A stretch of DNA of 64,000 nucleotides from Andreprevotia chitinilytica DSM 18519. GTDB lineage: Bacteria; Pseudomonadota; Gammaproteobacteria; Burkholderiales; Chitinibacteraceae. The notes below the pieces were generated by a model. The model saw only the letters and a program-made list of their open reading frames with translations, ran no database searches and was not told the DNA's origin. The translations under genes and the position numbers were made by a program. How positions within the stretch are numbered: the first letter of the stretch is position 1; every line of letters begins with the position of its first letter. The stretch covers positions 1 through 64,000 of the forward strand of contig NZ_JONM01000003.1 of assembly GCF_000711875.1 (NCBI RefSeq). The letters are read 5' to 3'. This document shows, piece after piece, positions 45,828 through 55,780 of this stretch.

Positions 45828-46934
45828 GTGCGTGTCCGTCTATTTGCATTATTTGTAATAAGTACACTTACAGCATGTTTGAGCGCTCAACGTGTTGTCG
45901 CGACTGAGGTCGAGGAGAGCGATCCGGTCGTGTTCTCTTTTGCCACCGTCGGTGATTCCCGCGAAGAACCCAGCCCGGACCTGAATGCGCAGAACCGGAT
46001 CTGGCTGCAAAACACCAAGGCCTGGTCCCGCATCCTGCGTGAAATTCAGGCCAAAAAGCCGCATGCGCTGTTCTTCAACGGCGACATGATCATGGGCTAC
46101 ACCACCGACAAGAACGTGCTCAACCGGCAATACGCCTTCTGGCGCGGCATGGTGGCCAATCTGATGGAAACCGGTACTTACGTACTGCCGGTGCCGGGCA
46201 ATCATGAAGTGCAGGAGAAGTTCAAGGACGATGCCGGCAAGGTCCATAAGGTGGCCCGCCAAAGCAACGAAGACAGCTGGCGCGACAATATGGGCGACCT
46301 GATCGTCGATGCCGCGCGCTGGAAGGCGGTCGTTGGCAGCCATTTCTCCGCGTTCGATGCACACAATGCCCCGGCAATCGGCGGCCCGGACAAGATCAGC
46401 ACGGATCAATCGCAGCTGTCTTATTCATTCGACTATGCTGGCAGTCACTTCGTCGTGATCAACACCGACCCGGTTGGCAATGACAGCCACGCGCCGGTCA
46501 ATTGGTTGCTCGATGACTTGACCCGTGCCAAGCAACGCGGCGCCAATCGCATCTACGTCTTCGGCCACAAGCCGGCGTTTACCTATTACTACAAGCCCAA
46601 GCTGGACCCGGTCGGCCTCGATAACTTCCCCGACAATCAGAAAGCGTTCTGGCAGCTGATCGAGGATTTCCACGCCACGTATTTCTGCGGGCATGAGCAT
46701 ATTTTCCACGTGATGCAACCGACTGCGGACAAGGGCGGCCATGCGTGGCAGGTGATGGTTGGCTCGGGCGGTTCACCGTTTGAAGCAGCCAAGGAAGACG
46801 CCGTATTGGTGGAAGATCGCTTGTACGCGTGGGCGCTGGTCAAGGTGCATGCCAGCGGCAAGACCGACATTGAAGCGTATGGTTTTGACGAGGCCGATGG
46901 CCCGACTCGGCTCTTGCTCAAACACGCCTTGTAA
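45828..46934 (+). CDS. Calcineurin-like metallophosphoesterase, predicted lipoprotein
   Basis: The 368-residue protein starts with GTG 45828, six bases after GGAG, and has a short signal peptide ending in a lipobox, LTAC (Cys17). Metallophosphoesterase motifs are in order: ATVGDSREE, FFNGDMIMGY, PVPGNHEVQE, FGHKPAF and FCGHEHIFHV, giving a complete two-metal site. Substrate is unknown. Being a lipoprotein, it should act in the periplasm or at the outer membrane. It stands alone, with a bidirectional terminator behind it. Confidence 0.83.
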   Translation: MRVRLFALFVISTLTACLSAQRVVATEVEESDPVVFSFATVGDSREEPSPDLNAQNRIWLQNTKAWSRILREIQAKKPHALFFNGDMIMGYTTDKNVLNRQYAFWRGMVANLMETGTYVLPVPGNHEVQEKFKDDAGKVHKVARQSNEDSWRDNMGDLIVDAARWKAVVGSHFSAFDAHNAPAIGGPDKISTDQSQLSYSFDYAGSHFVVINTDPVGNDSHAPVNWLLDDLTRAKQRGANRIYVFGHKPAFTYYYKPKLDPVGLDNFPDNQKAFWQLIEDFHATYFCGHEHIFHVMQPTADKGGHAWQVMVGSGGSPFEAAKEDAVLVEDRLYAWALVKVHASGKTDIEAYGFDEADGPTRLLLKHAL

Positions 46935-47016
46935 CCTGTAGCCCGGACGGTTTCACCGGCCGGGGTGACTGCAGTAGATAACGAAGCGTCCCGGCCAGCA
47001 AAGCTGTTCCGGCGAC

Positions 47017-47047
47017 AAAAAAGCCCACGCATTGCGTGGGCTTTTTG
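47017..47047. terminator. Bidirectional terminator between the phosphoesterase and peptide-binding genes
   Basis: AAAAAGCCCACGCA and TGCGTGGGCTTTTT are exact arms around one base. T-runs appear on both strands and serve the two convergent genes. Confidence 0.92.
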
Positions 47048-47061
47048 CTGGTCAACCCATT

Positions 47062-48654
47062 TCAGTTCACGTTTACCCCGGCAAAATCCTGCCGGCCAAA
47101 CGGGCTGACCTTATAGCCACTCACGTTCGACGTCGTGATCGCTGCATTCAAGGGATGCGCCAGCGGAATCCACAGCGCCTGATCGTGGATGATCTTCTGC
47201 GCGGTTTCATACTGCTTGCTGCGCGCGGCTTGATCAGCAGTCCGCTTGCCGGTGGCGATGGCCTTGTCGAGCGTAGCGTCGCAGAAGCGGGCGAAGTTCA
47301 GGCCGGATTCAACCGCCGCGCACGAGAATTGCGGCGTGAGGAAGTTATCCGGGTCGCCGTTGTCGCCGCTCCAGCCCATGAACAGCAGGTCGTGCTCGCC
47401 GGCTTTGGCACGTTTGATCAGCTCGCCCCATTCGATCACCTTGATCTCCGCCTTTACGCCGATCTTGGCCAAGTCAGCTTGCAGCAGCTCACCACCGGCA
47501 CGTGGATTGGGGTTGAGCGTACTGCCGGCCGGGCGCACCCAGATGGTGGTGCTGAAGCCATTCGGAAAGCCGGCATCGGCCAGCAGTTGCTTGGCCTTGA
47601 CCGGGTCGTAGCTGTAATCCGGCAGATTGACGTAGCTCCAGGTGTTGGGCGGGTAGGGGCCGTCCGCCTCAACGGCGGTGCCTTCGAACACCCGCTTGAG
47701 ATAGGTCTTCTTGTCGAAGGCGATATTGAGCGCCTGCCGCACCTTGGCGTTGTCGAACGGTTTGTGCTGGCTGTTGAAGGCGATGAAGGCGGTGGCGAAG
47801 CCATGCGTATCCACCACCCGCATATTCTTGTCGGCGCGCGCAGCCAGCACGTCTTGCGGTTTGGGCGAGAGGGCGATCTGGCATTCGCCGGCTTTTACTT
47901 TCTGCACGCGCACGACCGGGTCGGGCGTGATGGCGAAGATCAGCCGATCCGCTTTCGGTTTTGCACCAAAGTAGCTCGGGTTCACGTCGTAACGGATCAC
48001 CGCGTCCTTCTGATAGCTCTTGAGCACGAACGGGCCAGTGCCGATCGGTTTGCTGTTCAGTTCGATCGCTTTGGCGGGGGTGAGCTTGTCGGCGTATTCG
48101 GCCGAGTAGATCGAGGCGAAGCCCATCGTCAGCAGTGGCACGAAAGTGGCTTCGGGCGTCGTTAGCTCGAAGCGCACCGTGTTGTCATCGATCTTCTTCA
48201 CCGCCTTGACGATCTTGCCGAGCTGAAACGAAGTGGCGTGCGGGTAGCCGTTGGCTGCCGTTTTATGCCACGGGTGATTGGCATCGAGCATGCGGTTGAA
48301 GGTGAACAGCACGTCGTCCGCATTCAGCGGGCGGCTCGGTTTGAAATAGTCAGTGCTCTGGAACGCCACGCCTTTGCGCAAGGTGAAGGTGTAGGTGAGC
48401 CCATCTGCGCTCACGTCCCATTTCTCCGCCAGACTGGGCACCACCTTGCCGCTGGTGGCGTCGTAATCGACCAGGCGATTGAACAGCACATCGGCCGAGG
48501 CATTGGTGGTGGTCAGCGAGTTGTACTGCACAACATCGAAACCATCCGGGCTGGCTTCGGTGCAGACGGTGAGCGGTTTGGCCTGCACGGCGGCGGCGAA
48601 GCCGAACGCAAGAATGGGGAGGAGGGTGGGTAGCAGCGTGTGGTTGGGGCGCAT
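47062..48654 (-). CDS. Peptide ABC transporter substrate-binding protein (family 5, DppA-like)
   Basis: The 530-residue protein has a Sec signal peptide (MRPNHTLLPTLLPILAFGFA to about AVQA) and mature start KPLTVCTEASPDGFDVVQYN, typical of DppA. Further family segments are LRKGVAFQSTDYFKPSRPLN, PIGTGPFVLKSYQKDAVIRY, VRQALNIAFDKKTYLKRVFE and MGWSGDNGDPDNFLTPQFSC. It would bind dipeptides or heme/peptides in the periplasm. No permease or ATPase genes adjoin it, so its partners are elsewhere. ATG 48654 follows CCGGAG. Confidence 0.9.
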   Translation of the reverse strand: MRPNHTLLPTLLPILAFGFAAAVQAKPLTVCTEASPDGFDVVQYNSLTTTNASADVLFNRLVDYDATSGKVVPSLAEKWDVSADGLTYTFTLRKGVAFQSTDYFKPSRPLNADDVLFTFNRMLDANHPWHKTAANGYPHATSFQLGKIVKAVKKIDDNTVRFELTTPEATFVPLLTMGFASIYSAEYADKLTPAKAIELNSKPIGTGPFVLKSYQKDAVIRYDVNPSYFGAKPKADRLIFAITPDPVVRVQKVKAGECQIALSPKPQDVLAARADKNMRVVDTHGFATAFIAFNSQHKPFDNAKVRQALNIAFDKKTYLKRVFEGTAVEADGPYPPNTWSYVNLPDYSYDPVKAKQLLADAGFPNGFSTTIWVRPAGSTLNPNPRAGGELLQADLAKIGVKAEIKVIEWGELIKRAKAGEHDLLFMGWSGDNGDPDNFLTPQFSCAAVESGLNFARFCDATLDKAIATGKRTADQAARSKQYETAQKIIHDQALWIPLAHPLNAAITTSNVSGYKVSPFGRQDFAGVNVN

Positions 48655-49002
48655 GACATGGCTCCGGAATATTGGTGGGTGAGGATGACGGGTTGACGTC
48701 AGGATACCGCCAGCGAGCATGGGGTTGAACGATTGTTTCTGCATATCGTTATGGCGTGGCTTGTGGCAGTTGGCAGGGCGAAGTGATGCGGGCACGATTG
48801 GAGGTTAATTGGTTTTTTGCATTGAATTGAAAGAAACAATTCATTTCAACAATGATTTGGACCGTCACATAATTCCGCCATGCCCTGACCCATGCATTCC
48901 CGGCCTGCCTTTGATCGGTCGAACTACGCTGCGCTAGCCAAAACCGGGCGAAACGCCTTTAATCCTGAATGGATTGTATGTTTCTAATGAAAGGAACCTG
49001 TC
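48655..49002. other. 348-base divergent intergenic region before the catalase gene
   Basis: It contains TTGAAA (48827-48832) and TTTCAA (48844-48849) as a spaced palindrome within an AT-rich stretch. No ORF or repeat is convincing. The region must carry promoters for both the peptide-binding gene and katA. No OxyR or Fur site could be assigned by eye. Confidence 0.45.
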
Positions 49003-50466
49003 ATGTCTGATCACCCGATCCTCACCACCAATTTTGGCCAGCCGGTGGCCGATAACCAGAACAGCGTTACCGCCGGCCCGCGTGGCCCCGTGCTGTTGCA
49101 GGACATCCACCTGGTTGAAAAACTCGCTCACTTCAACCGCGAACGTGTGCCAGAGCGCGTGGTGCACGCCAAGGGTTCCGGTGCCTATGGCACGTTCCGC
49201 GTCACGCAGGACATCACCCGTTACACCAGCGCCAAGCTGTTCGAGAAAGTGGGCAAGGAAACGCCGGTATTCCTGCGCTTCTCCACGGTTGGCGGCGAAC
49301 AAGGTTCGGCTGATACCGAGCGTGATCCGCGTGGCTTCGCGGTCAAGTTCTACACCGAGGAAGGCAACTGGGACATGGTCGGCAACAACACCCCCGTGTT
49401 CTTCATCAAGGACCCGCTCAAGTTCCCGGACTTCATCCACACCCAGAAGCGCAATCCGCAAACCAACCTGAAAGACCCGAACATGGTGTGGGATTTCTGG
49501 TCGCTGTCGCCCGAGGCGTTGCACCAGATCGTCATCCTGTTCTCTGATCGCGGCACGCCGGATGGCTATCGCTTCCTACATGGTTTCTCCAGCCACACCT
49601 TCAGCCTGTACAACAAGGCCGGCGAGCGCGTGTGGGTGAAGTGGCACTTCAAGAACAAGGCCGGCATCAAGAACCTGCATCCGGCCGAGGCGCAACGTTT
49701 GGCCGGCACCGACCCGGATTACGCCCAGCGCGATCTGTTCAACGCCATCGACCAAGGCGACTTCCCGAAATGGCGTGTTTGCATTCAGGTGATGACGGAT
49801 GCCCAAGCCAAGGCCTTCCGCTGGAATCCGTTCGATCTCACCAAGATCTGGCCGCATACCGAATCCCCGTTGATCGAAGTGGGCGAGCTGGAATTGAACC
49901 GCAATCCGCAAAACTACTTCGCCGAAGTCGAACAAGCCGCGCTATCACCGGCCAATATCGTGCCGGGGATGGGCTTCAGCCCGGACAAGATGCTGCAGGG
50001 TCGTTTGTTCTCGTACAACGATGCACATCGCTACCGCATTGGCACCAACTACGCCCAATTGCCGGTGAACGCACCGCAATGCCCGTTCCACAATAACCAG
50101 CGCTCCGGCAGCATGCGTTTCGATGGCAATGGTGGCTCGGTCCCGAATTACGAACCGAACTCCGTAGCTGGCTCCCCCGCCCAAGCCCCGCAATATCGCG
50201 AGCCGGCCTTGCCGCTGGGCGACGTGAGCGCCGATCAATACAGCCACGCCGAAACCGAGCACGACCACTACACCCAGCCGGGCGATCTGTTCCGCTTGAT
50301 GACCACCGAGCAGCAGCAATTGTTGATCGACAATCTGGTCGGCTCGATGAAGGGCGTCACCCGCGACGGCATCGTGCTGCGCATGCTGGCGCATTTCAAG
50401 AAGGTGGATCCCAAGCTGGAAGCGGGGATTGCTGCAGGTTTGGGGATTGTGCTTGAGGGGTATTGA
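49003..50466 (+). CDS. katA: Monofunctional heme catalase
   Basis: The 487-residue clade 3 small-subunit catalase disproportionates hydrogen peroxide. Active-site His55 lies in [14 protein letters not shown], Asn128 in [11 protein letters not shown], and the heme-ligand Tyr338 in [17 protein letters not shown]-site and wrapping-domain segments ([20 protein letters not shown]) are present. The ATG follows AAAGGAAC. No signal peptide, so cytoplasmic. Confidence 0.97.
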   Translation: MSDHPILTTNFGQPVADNQNSVTAGPRGPVLLQDIHLVEKLAHFNRERVPERVVHAKGSGAYGTFRVTQDITRYTSAKLFEKVGKETPVFLRFSTVGGEQGSADTERDPRGFAVKFYTEEGNWDMVGNNTPVFFIKDPLKFPDFIHTQKRNPQTNLKDPNMVWDFWSLSPEALHQIVILFSDRGTPDGYRFLHGFSSHTFSLYNKAGERVWVKWHFKNKAGIKNLHPAEAQRLAGTDPDYAQRDLFNAIDQGDFPKWRVCIQVMTDAQAKAFRWNPFDLTKIWPHTESPLIEVGELELNRNPQNYFAEVEQAALSPANIVPGMGFSPDKMLQGRLFSYNDAHRYRIGTNYAQLPVNAPQCPFHNNQRSGSMRFDGNGGSVPNYEPNSVAGSPAQAPQYREPALPLGDVSADQYSHAETEHDHYTQPGDLFRLMTTEQQQLLIDNLVGSMKGVTRDGIVLRMLAHFKKVDPKLEAGIAAGLGIVLEGY

Positions 50467-50506
50467 GCTGCGTTGAATCCTGCTTGGATTCGGTGTGCAG
50501 AGAAAC

Positions 50507-50538
50507 AAAAAACCGCCATCTTTGGATGGCGGTTTTTT
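50507..50538. terminator. Bidirectional terminator after katA
   Basis: AAAAAACCGCCATC and GATGGCGGTTTTTT are exact 14-bp arms around TTTG, with T-runs on both strands. Confidence 0.93.
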
Positions 50539-50548
50539 ATGGTGCCAC

Positions 50549-50869
50549 TCAAAGCAATGGCGGCACTTTTCGGCGTAACAGTTCGACGAGTTCCGGCGCC
50601 ATGAACGCATAGTTATCCGGAATATCGAGGCAGATCACGCGCTTGCTGCCGAGCTGGCTGCGGTATTGCTGTTGCAGTTTGCGGCGATGGGTTTTCTCCA
50701 TCACGAAGATCACATCCGCCCACTGCACCAGCTCGACGCTCAGCGGCACTTCCGCATCATGGTTGGTGCCGGCCGACGCCGTTTCGACGTCGGGCCAGTT
50801 GGCAAATACCTGTTCGGCGGTCGGGCTGCGCAGCCGGTTCTGGCTGCAGACGAACAAGACGTGCCTCAA
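50549..50869 (-). CDS. Low-molecular-weight protein tyrosine phosphatase-like protein
   Basis: The 106-residue protein starts MRHVLFVCSQNRLRSPTAEQ, which places Cys8-X5-Arg14-Ser15 as an LMW-PTP P-loop. It is shorter than typical LMW-PTPs (about 150) and lacks the usual DPY general-acid motif; WADVIFVMEKTHRRKLQQQY and VICLDIPDNYAFMAPELVEL are its other conserved parts, the latter with Asp in a similar position. This matches a compact phosphatase-like subfamily of unknown substrate. Its first bases overlap the pepN 3' end by four bases. Confidence 0.82.
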   Translation of the reverse strand: MRHVLFVCSQNRLRSPTAEQVFANWPDVETASAGTNHDAEVPLSVELVQWADVIFVMEKTHRRKLQQQYRSQLGSKRVICLDIPDNYAFMAPELVELLRRKVPPLL

Positions 50870-53514
50870 TCCGCCAATGCCTTGCTCACGATCTCAAAAG
50901 TATCGCCCGACAAGCCGGCCTCGCCGGCGATCCGCTCCAGCTCGCCCTTCATCAGCGTGCGGCGCACCGGTTCGAGCTTGGTCCAGCGATTGAACGAGCT
51001 GGCCATGCGGGCGGCGATCTGCGGGTTGAGTTTGTCGAGTTCGATGATGCGGTCGGCGGCGAATGCGTAGCCGTAGCCATCCAGTGCATGAAAGTGCACC
51101 GGATTGCGCATGCAGAAGGCATTGATCAGCGCGCGTACCTTGTTCGGGTTCTTGATCGAGAAGGCCGGGTGCTGCATCAGCGCCTGAACGCGAGAGAGCG
51201 CACCGACGCGGCTGCTGGTGGCTTGCAGGGAGAACCATTTGTCCATCACCAACGCATCGTCCTGCCAGACATTGCCGAAGTCGGCGAGGTAGGTTTCGCC
51301 GTCGTTGCGCTGCGCCAGTGCCTGCAGCGCGGCGAGGCGATCGGTCATGTTGTCCGCGCGGCGGTACTGGTTGCCGAGCAGCTCGGCGATCATCGGGTCG
51401 TCGAGTTCGGACAGGTAATCGAGGCAGACATTCTTCAGGCTGCGCTTGGCGACGGATTCGCCGTCGTAACGGTAGGTGGCACCATCGTTCAGTTGCTGGT
51501 AGACCGCGAGGAAGGTGGCACGCAGTTCGCGGGCGAGCGCTTGTTTGACGAGTTGCCGGGCGTTATGGATGCGCGTGGGATCGACGTCGTTCAGCGCTTC
51601 GAACAAGGCGGTTTCGGACGGCAGTTCCAGCATCAAGGCGACCAGCGCCGGGTCGATGTGGTCGTTGGTCAGCAGTTTGCCGAATGCCTCGACAAACTGT
51701 GGCGGCACGACCACCGCTTCGCCGTGGCCGAGTGCGTGATATGCGGATTTGAGCAGGTTGCTGGCGTAGGTGTTGGCGGCTTCCCAGCGGGCAAAGGCGT
51801 CATTGTCGTGCGCGATCAGGAATACCAGTTCGTCGTCGCTATAGCCGTAAACCAGTTTTACCGGGGCGGAGAAATCGCGCAGCAGCGAGGGTACTGGTTG
51901 GCAGGGCACGTCGACGAAGGTGAATGTTTCAACTTCCTTGCGCAGCTCGAGCACGCGGCTGGTGCTGTCGGCGACCAGTTGCGCAATCGGCTCGTGAGCT
52001 AAGCGCAGCGGCAGTTCCTGGCCGCGGCGGTCCAGCAGGCCGATGGCGAACGGAATATGCAGCGGCAGTTTCTCGGGTTGGCCCGGCGTAGCGGGGGTGT
52101 GTTGCCGCACGGTAAGCGTGTAGGTGTGAGCGGCATCGTCGTAGACGCCTTCGACCTCCAACACCGGTGTGCCGGCTTGTTGATACCAGCGGCCGAATTG
52201 ATCGAGGTCGGCCTCATTGGCATCCGCCATCGCGGCGCGGAAATCATCGCAAGTGACGGCGTGGCCGTCGTGGCGCTTGAAATACAGATCCATGCCGCGC
52301 CGGAAGCCATCGCGGCCGAGCAAGGTGGCGTACATACGCACGACCTCGGCCCCTTTTTCGTAGACGGTCCAGGTGTAGAAGTTGTTGATTTCCTGGTATT
52401 CGTCCGGCCGGACCGGGTGGGCTTGCGGGCCGGCGTCTTCGGCGAATTGCGCTTCGCGCAGATTGCGCACGTTCTGGATGCGTTGCACGGCGCGGCTGCC
52501 CAGATCACTGGAGAATTCCTGATCGCGGTAGACGGTGAGGCCTTCCTTGAGCGAGAGCTGGAACCAGTCGCGGCAGGTCACGCGGTTGCCGGTCCAGTTA
52601 TGGAAGTATTCGTGGGCAACCACGGAATCGATGCCGTCGAAATCCGCATCGGTGGCGGTGTCCGGCCGGGCCAGCACGTACTTGGTGTTGAAGACGTTGA
52701 GGCCCTTGTTCTCCATCGCGCCCATGTTGAAGTCGGCGGTGGCGACGATCATGTAGGCATCCAGATCGTATTCGAGGCCGAAACGGTCTTCGTCCCACTT
52801 CATCGATTTCTTGGCAGCGGCCATCGCGTGGTGGCATTTATCGATGTTGCCCGGCTCGACATAGATTTCCAGCGCCACATTGCGACCGGATGCGGTAACG
52901 AAACTATCGGTGAGCGAGACCAGTTTGCCGGCGACCAGCGCGAACAGGTAGGACGGCTTCTTGAACGGATCGACCCATTTCACCCAGTGGCGGTTCTTGT
53001 CCATGCTGCCGCTGCCGACGCGGTTGCCGTTGGAGAGCAGCACCGGGTACTTGTTCTTGTCCGCGATGATGGTGGTGGTGAACTTGGCCATCACGTCTGG
53101 CCGGTCGAGATAGAAAGTAATGCGGCGGAAGCCTTCGGCTTCGCACTGGGTAATGAAATTGCCGGCCGACACATACAGGCCAGAGAGGGCGGTATTGGCG
53201 GCCGGATTGATGCGGGTGACGATTTCCAGGATTGCGGTATCGGCAATGGCCGGCAGCGTGAGCTGGCTATCGGTCTGGGTATAGGTGCCGGGCCCGAGTG
53301 GCGCGCCGTCGACCTTCACGTACTCCAGCACCAACTCCTCGCCATGCAGCACCAGCGGCACGTTGTCCGGCGTCTGCGGGTTGCGCTTCACCACCAGCCG
53401 CGACAGCACGCGGGTGTTGGTTTCTTCCAGTTCAAAGGTGAGATCGACGCGGTCGATCAGGTAGGCAGGGGCGGAGTAGTCGAGACGGCGGATGGCGGTA
53501 CGGGTAGCGGTCAT
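50866..53514 (-). CDS. pepN: Aminopeptidase N
   Basis: The 882-residue M1-family zinc aminopeptidase removes N-terminal residues from peptides in the cytoplasm. GAMENKGLNVFNTKYVL is the substrate-anchoring motif. The zinc site is HEYFH (His301, Glu302, His305) with Glu324 in SLKEGLTVY. Length and the C-terminal helical domain fit E. coli-type PepN (870). The start at 53514 (MTATRTAIRRLDYSAP) is family-like; the frame is open upstream without similarity. The phosphatase-like gene is coupled to its 3' end. Confidence 0.96.
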   Translation of the reverse strand: MTATRTAIRRLDYSAPAYLIDRVDLTFELEETNTRVLSRLVVKRNPQTPDNVPLVLHGEELVLEYVKVDGAPLGPGTYTQTDSQLTLPAIADTAILEIVTRINPAANTALSGLYVSAGNFITQCEAEGFRRITFYLDRPDVMAKFTTTIIADKNKYPVLLSNGNRVGSGSMDKNRHWVKWVDPFKKPSYLFALVAGKLVSLTDSFVTASGRNVALEIYVEPGNIDKCHHAMAAAKKSMKWDEDRFGLEYDLDAYMIVATADFNMGAMENKGLNVFNTKYVLARPDTATDADFDGIDSVVAHEYFHNWTGNRVTCRDWFQLSLKEGLTVYRDQEFSSDLGSRAVQRIQNVRNLREAQFAEDAGPQAHPVRPDEYQEINNFYTWTVYEKGAEVVRMYATLLGRDGFRRGMDLYFKRHDGHAVTCDDFRAAMADANEADLDQFGRWYQQAGTPVLEVEGVYDDAAHTYTLTVRQHTPATPGQPEKLPLHIPFAIGLLDRRGQELPLRLAHEPIAQLVADSTSRVLELRKEVETFTFVDVPCQPVPSLLRDFSAPVKLVYGYSDDELVFLIAHDNDAFARWEAANTYASNLLKSAYHALGHGEAVVVPPQFVEAFGKLLTNDHIDPALVALMLELPSETALFEALNDVDPTRIHNARQLVKQALARELRATFLAVYQQLNDGATYRYDGESVAKRSLKNVCLDYLSELDDPMIAELLGNQYRRADNMTDRLAALQALAQRNDGETYLADFGNVWQDDALVMDKWFSLQATSSRVGALSRVQALMQHPAFSIKNPNKVRALINAFCMRNPVHFHALDGYGYAFAADRIIELDKLNPQIAARMASSFNRWTKLEPVRRTLMKGELERIAGEAGLSGDTFEIVSKALAD

Positions 53515-53795
53515 GTCTTGGCGTCGGGTTGGGGTATTGTTTGCTGACGGGTATTTAGCAGACTGGGTTTTGACAGGCTGAGTAAGCCGGCATTGTGCCG
53601 GAAAGCGCTCGCCGATACATGTCGGCATTTTCCCGATCGCATATGCGTCCAGTATGGTGCGGCTGCAAGTGCCACCCATCCAGAACCTTATCTCTTTATA
53701 TACATAAACCATTTGTCCGAAGGGACCGGCGAGCGGCCGAACAATGGGCAATCCTGAACGTCTGAGCTTTCAGAACTTCATGCAAGGAGCTCGCC

Positions 53796-53966
53796 ATGGA
53801 CAAGATTCGGACCAAACGGAATCTGCTGGAGCAAGCCAGCCTGCTCGCCCGGGCAAGGCGTGTGAGTTTGCGCCGGGTGCATCGGGTGGATGTCACGCTG
53901 CAAAAGCCGTTCGACCATGAAACCGGTCAGTTGTATGACCCGGACAATCACAGGAAAGCAGATTAG
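53796..53966 (+). CDS. Small basic protein of unknown function, 56 residues
   Basis: ATG 53796 lies six bases after AAGGAG, one of the best ribosome binding sites in the window. The frame encodes MDKIRTKRNLLEQASLLARA, then an arginine-rich RRVSLRRVHRVDVTLQKPFD and ends HETGQLYDPDNHRKAD. It is strongly basic in the first two thirds and acidic or polar at the end, with no membrane segment or cysteine. I do not recognise the family. It stands alone between pepN (divergent) and cysI (138 bases downstream). A TATATA at about 53696 is a possible -10. Confidence 0.6.
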   Translation: MDKIRTKRNLLEQASLLARARRVSLRRVHRVDVTLQKPFDHETGQLYDPDNHRKAD

Positions 53967-54103
53967 TGCCCGGTGGGAGGGCGGCCTCGTCAGGGCCGCT
54001 CATCTGTTCTGGTGATATAAATATGAAAAACGATTTGTTTTGCAGATAAGGCACGGCTGGTATCATTCTGCGCATTGTTGATCAGTGTGAACCGGTATCG
54101 CAG

Positions 54104-55780
54104 ATGTACATTTACGACGACTATGACCAGAAGATCGTGGATGCGCGCGTAGCGCAGTTTCGCGATCAAACGCGCCGCTATCTTGCTGGCGAATTGACCG
54201 ACGACGAATTCCGTCCGCTCCGCCTGCAAAACGGCCTCTATATCCAGCGCCATGCGCCCATGTTGCGCGTGGCGATTCCCTACGGCGAGCTGAATACCAA
54301 ACAAGTGCGCGTGCTGGGCGAGATCGCCCGCAAGTACGACCGCAACTATGGTCACTTCACCACCCGTCAGAACATTCAATACAACTGGCCCAAGCTGGAA
54401 GACGTGCCGCAGATTCTGGCCGACCTCGCTGCGGTGCAAATGCACGCGGTGCAGACCTCTGGCAATTGCATCCGCAACACCACCAGCGACCAGTTTGCCG
54501 GCGTGGCGCACGACGAGTTGATCGACCCGCGCCCGTGGTGCGAGATCATTCGCCAGTGGTCCACCTTCCACCCTGAATTCGCCCATCTGCCGCGCAAATT
54601 CAAGATTGCCGTCAACGGCGCGAAGGAAGACCGCGCTGCGATTCTGGTGCACGACATCGGTATCAACGTGGTGAAGAACGAAGCCGGTGAGATTGGCTTT
54701 CAGGTTTATGTCGGCGGTGGCTTGGGTCGCACGCCGATCATTGGTGCGTTGATCAAACCGTTCCTCGAGCAAGAACATCTGCTGTCTTATCTCGATGCCG
54801 TCCTGCGTGTGTACAACCGCTACGGCCGTCGCGATAACAAATACAAAGCGCGCATCAAGATTCTCGTCAAAGCAATGACGCCGGAAGCCTTCGGTGCCAA
54901 GGTCGAAGCGGAATGGGCTTATCTGAAAGATGGCCCGCAGACGCTGACGCAAGCTGAAGTCGACCGCGTGACCGCTTTCTTCGTCGATCCGGCGTATGAA
55001 ACGCTGGCTGGCGATGATGCCGGTTTCCTCGCTGCCAAGGCATCCAATCCGGCATTTGCACGTTGGGTCGAGCGCAACGTGTTCGGCCACAAGAAAGCCG
55101 GTTACGCCTGTGTGACCTTGTCGCTGAAAGCGCGCGGCATTGCACCAGGCGATGCCAGCGACAAGCAACTCGACGATGTCGCCGCGTTGTCTGATCGTTT
55201 CTCGCTTGGCGAAGTCCGTGTTTCGCACGAGCAGAACCTGATCCTGCCGTGGGTGAAGCAATCCGACCTGTTCGCCGTGTGGGAAGAAGCCAAGCGCATC
55301 GGCTTCGCCACGCCGAACATCGGCTTGTTGACCGACGTGATCTGCTGCCCGGGTGGTGATTTCTGCTCACTGGCCAACGCCAAGTCGATCCCGATCGCAC
55401 TGGCGCTGCAAGAAAGCTTCGACGATCTCGATTATCTGTTCGACCTGGGCGAGATCGAGCTCAATATGTCTGGTTGCATGAATGCCTGTGGTCACCACCA
55501 CGTGGGCAATATCGGCATCCTCGGCGTGGATAAGAACGGTTCCGAGTGGTATCAGGTGTCGTTGGGCGGCCGCCAGGGCAGTGCTGCCAGCTTGGGCAAG
55601 GTCATCGGCCCGAGCTTCGCGCAGGATGAAATGTCGGAAGTGATCGAGAAGATCATCAAGGTCTACGTCGACAATCGCCACCCTGATGAGCGTTTTATCG
55701 ACGTGGTGGATCGTCTTGGCATCGACCCGTTCAAGACGTATGTCTATGCCGGCCGTGCCGCTCGTAAGGAGGCCGCGTAA
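54104..55780 (+). CDS. cysI: Sulfite reductase hemoprotein (nitrite/sulfite reductase family)
   Basis: The 558-residue siroheme enzyme reduces sulfite to sulfide in assimilation. Cluster ligands are Cys415-X5-Cys421 (CPGGDFC) and Cys458-X3-Cys462 (SGCMNACGHH), the standard siroheme-Fe4S4 site. GHFTTRQNIQYNWPKLEDVP and TSGNCIRNTTSDQFAGVA are substrate-side segments. No CysJ flavoprotein is adjacent; the electron donor is unknown. Nitrite reduction is possible, but the DUF934 partner favours sulfite in betaproteobacteria. The last base of its TAA is the first base of the next gene's ATG. Confidence 0.9.
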   Translation: MYIYDDYDQKIVDARVAQFRDQTRRYLAGELTDDEFRPLRLQNGLYIQRHAPMLRVAIPYGELNTKQVRVLGEIARKYDRNYGHFTTRQNIQYNWPKLEDVPQILADLAAVQMHAVQTSGNCIRNTTSDQFAGVAHDELIDPRPWCEIIRQWSTFHPEFAHLPRKFKIAVNGAKEDRAAILVHDIGINVVKNEAGEIGFQVYVGGGLGRTPIIGALIKPFLEQEHLLSYLDAVLRVYNRYGRRDNKYKARIKILVKAMTPEAFGAKVEAEWAYLKDGPQTLTQAEVDRVTAFFVDPAYETLAGDDAGFLAAKASNPAFARWVERNVFGHKKAGYACVTLSLKARGIAPGDASDKQLDDVAALSDRFSLGEVRVSHEQNLILPWVKQSDLFAVWEEAKRIGFATPNIGLLTDVICCPGGDFCSLANAKSIPIALALQESFDDLDYLFDLGEIELNMSGCMNACGHHHVGNIGILGVDKNGSEWYQVSLGGRQGSAASLGKVIGPSFAQDEMSEVIEKIIKVYVDNRHPDERFIDVVDRLGIDPFKTYVYAGRAARKEAA

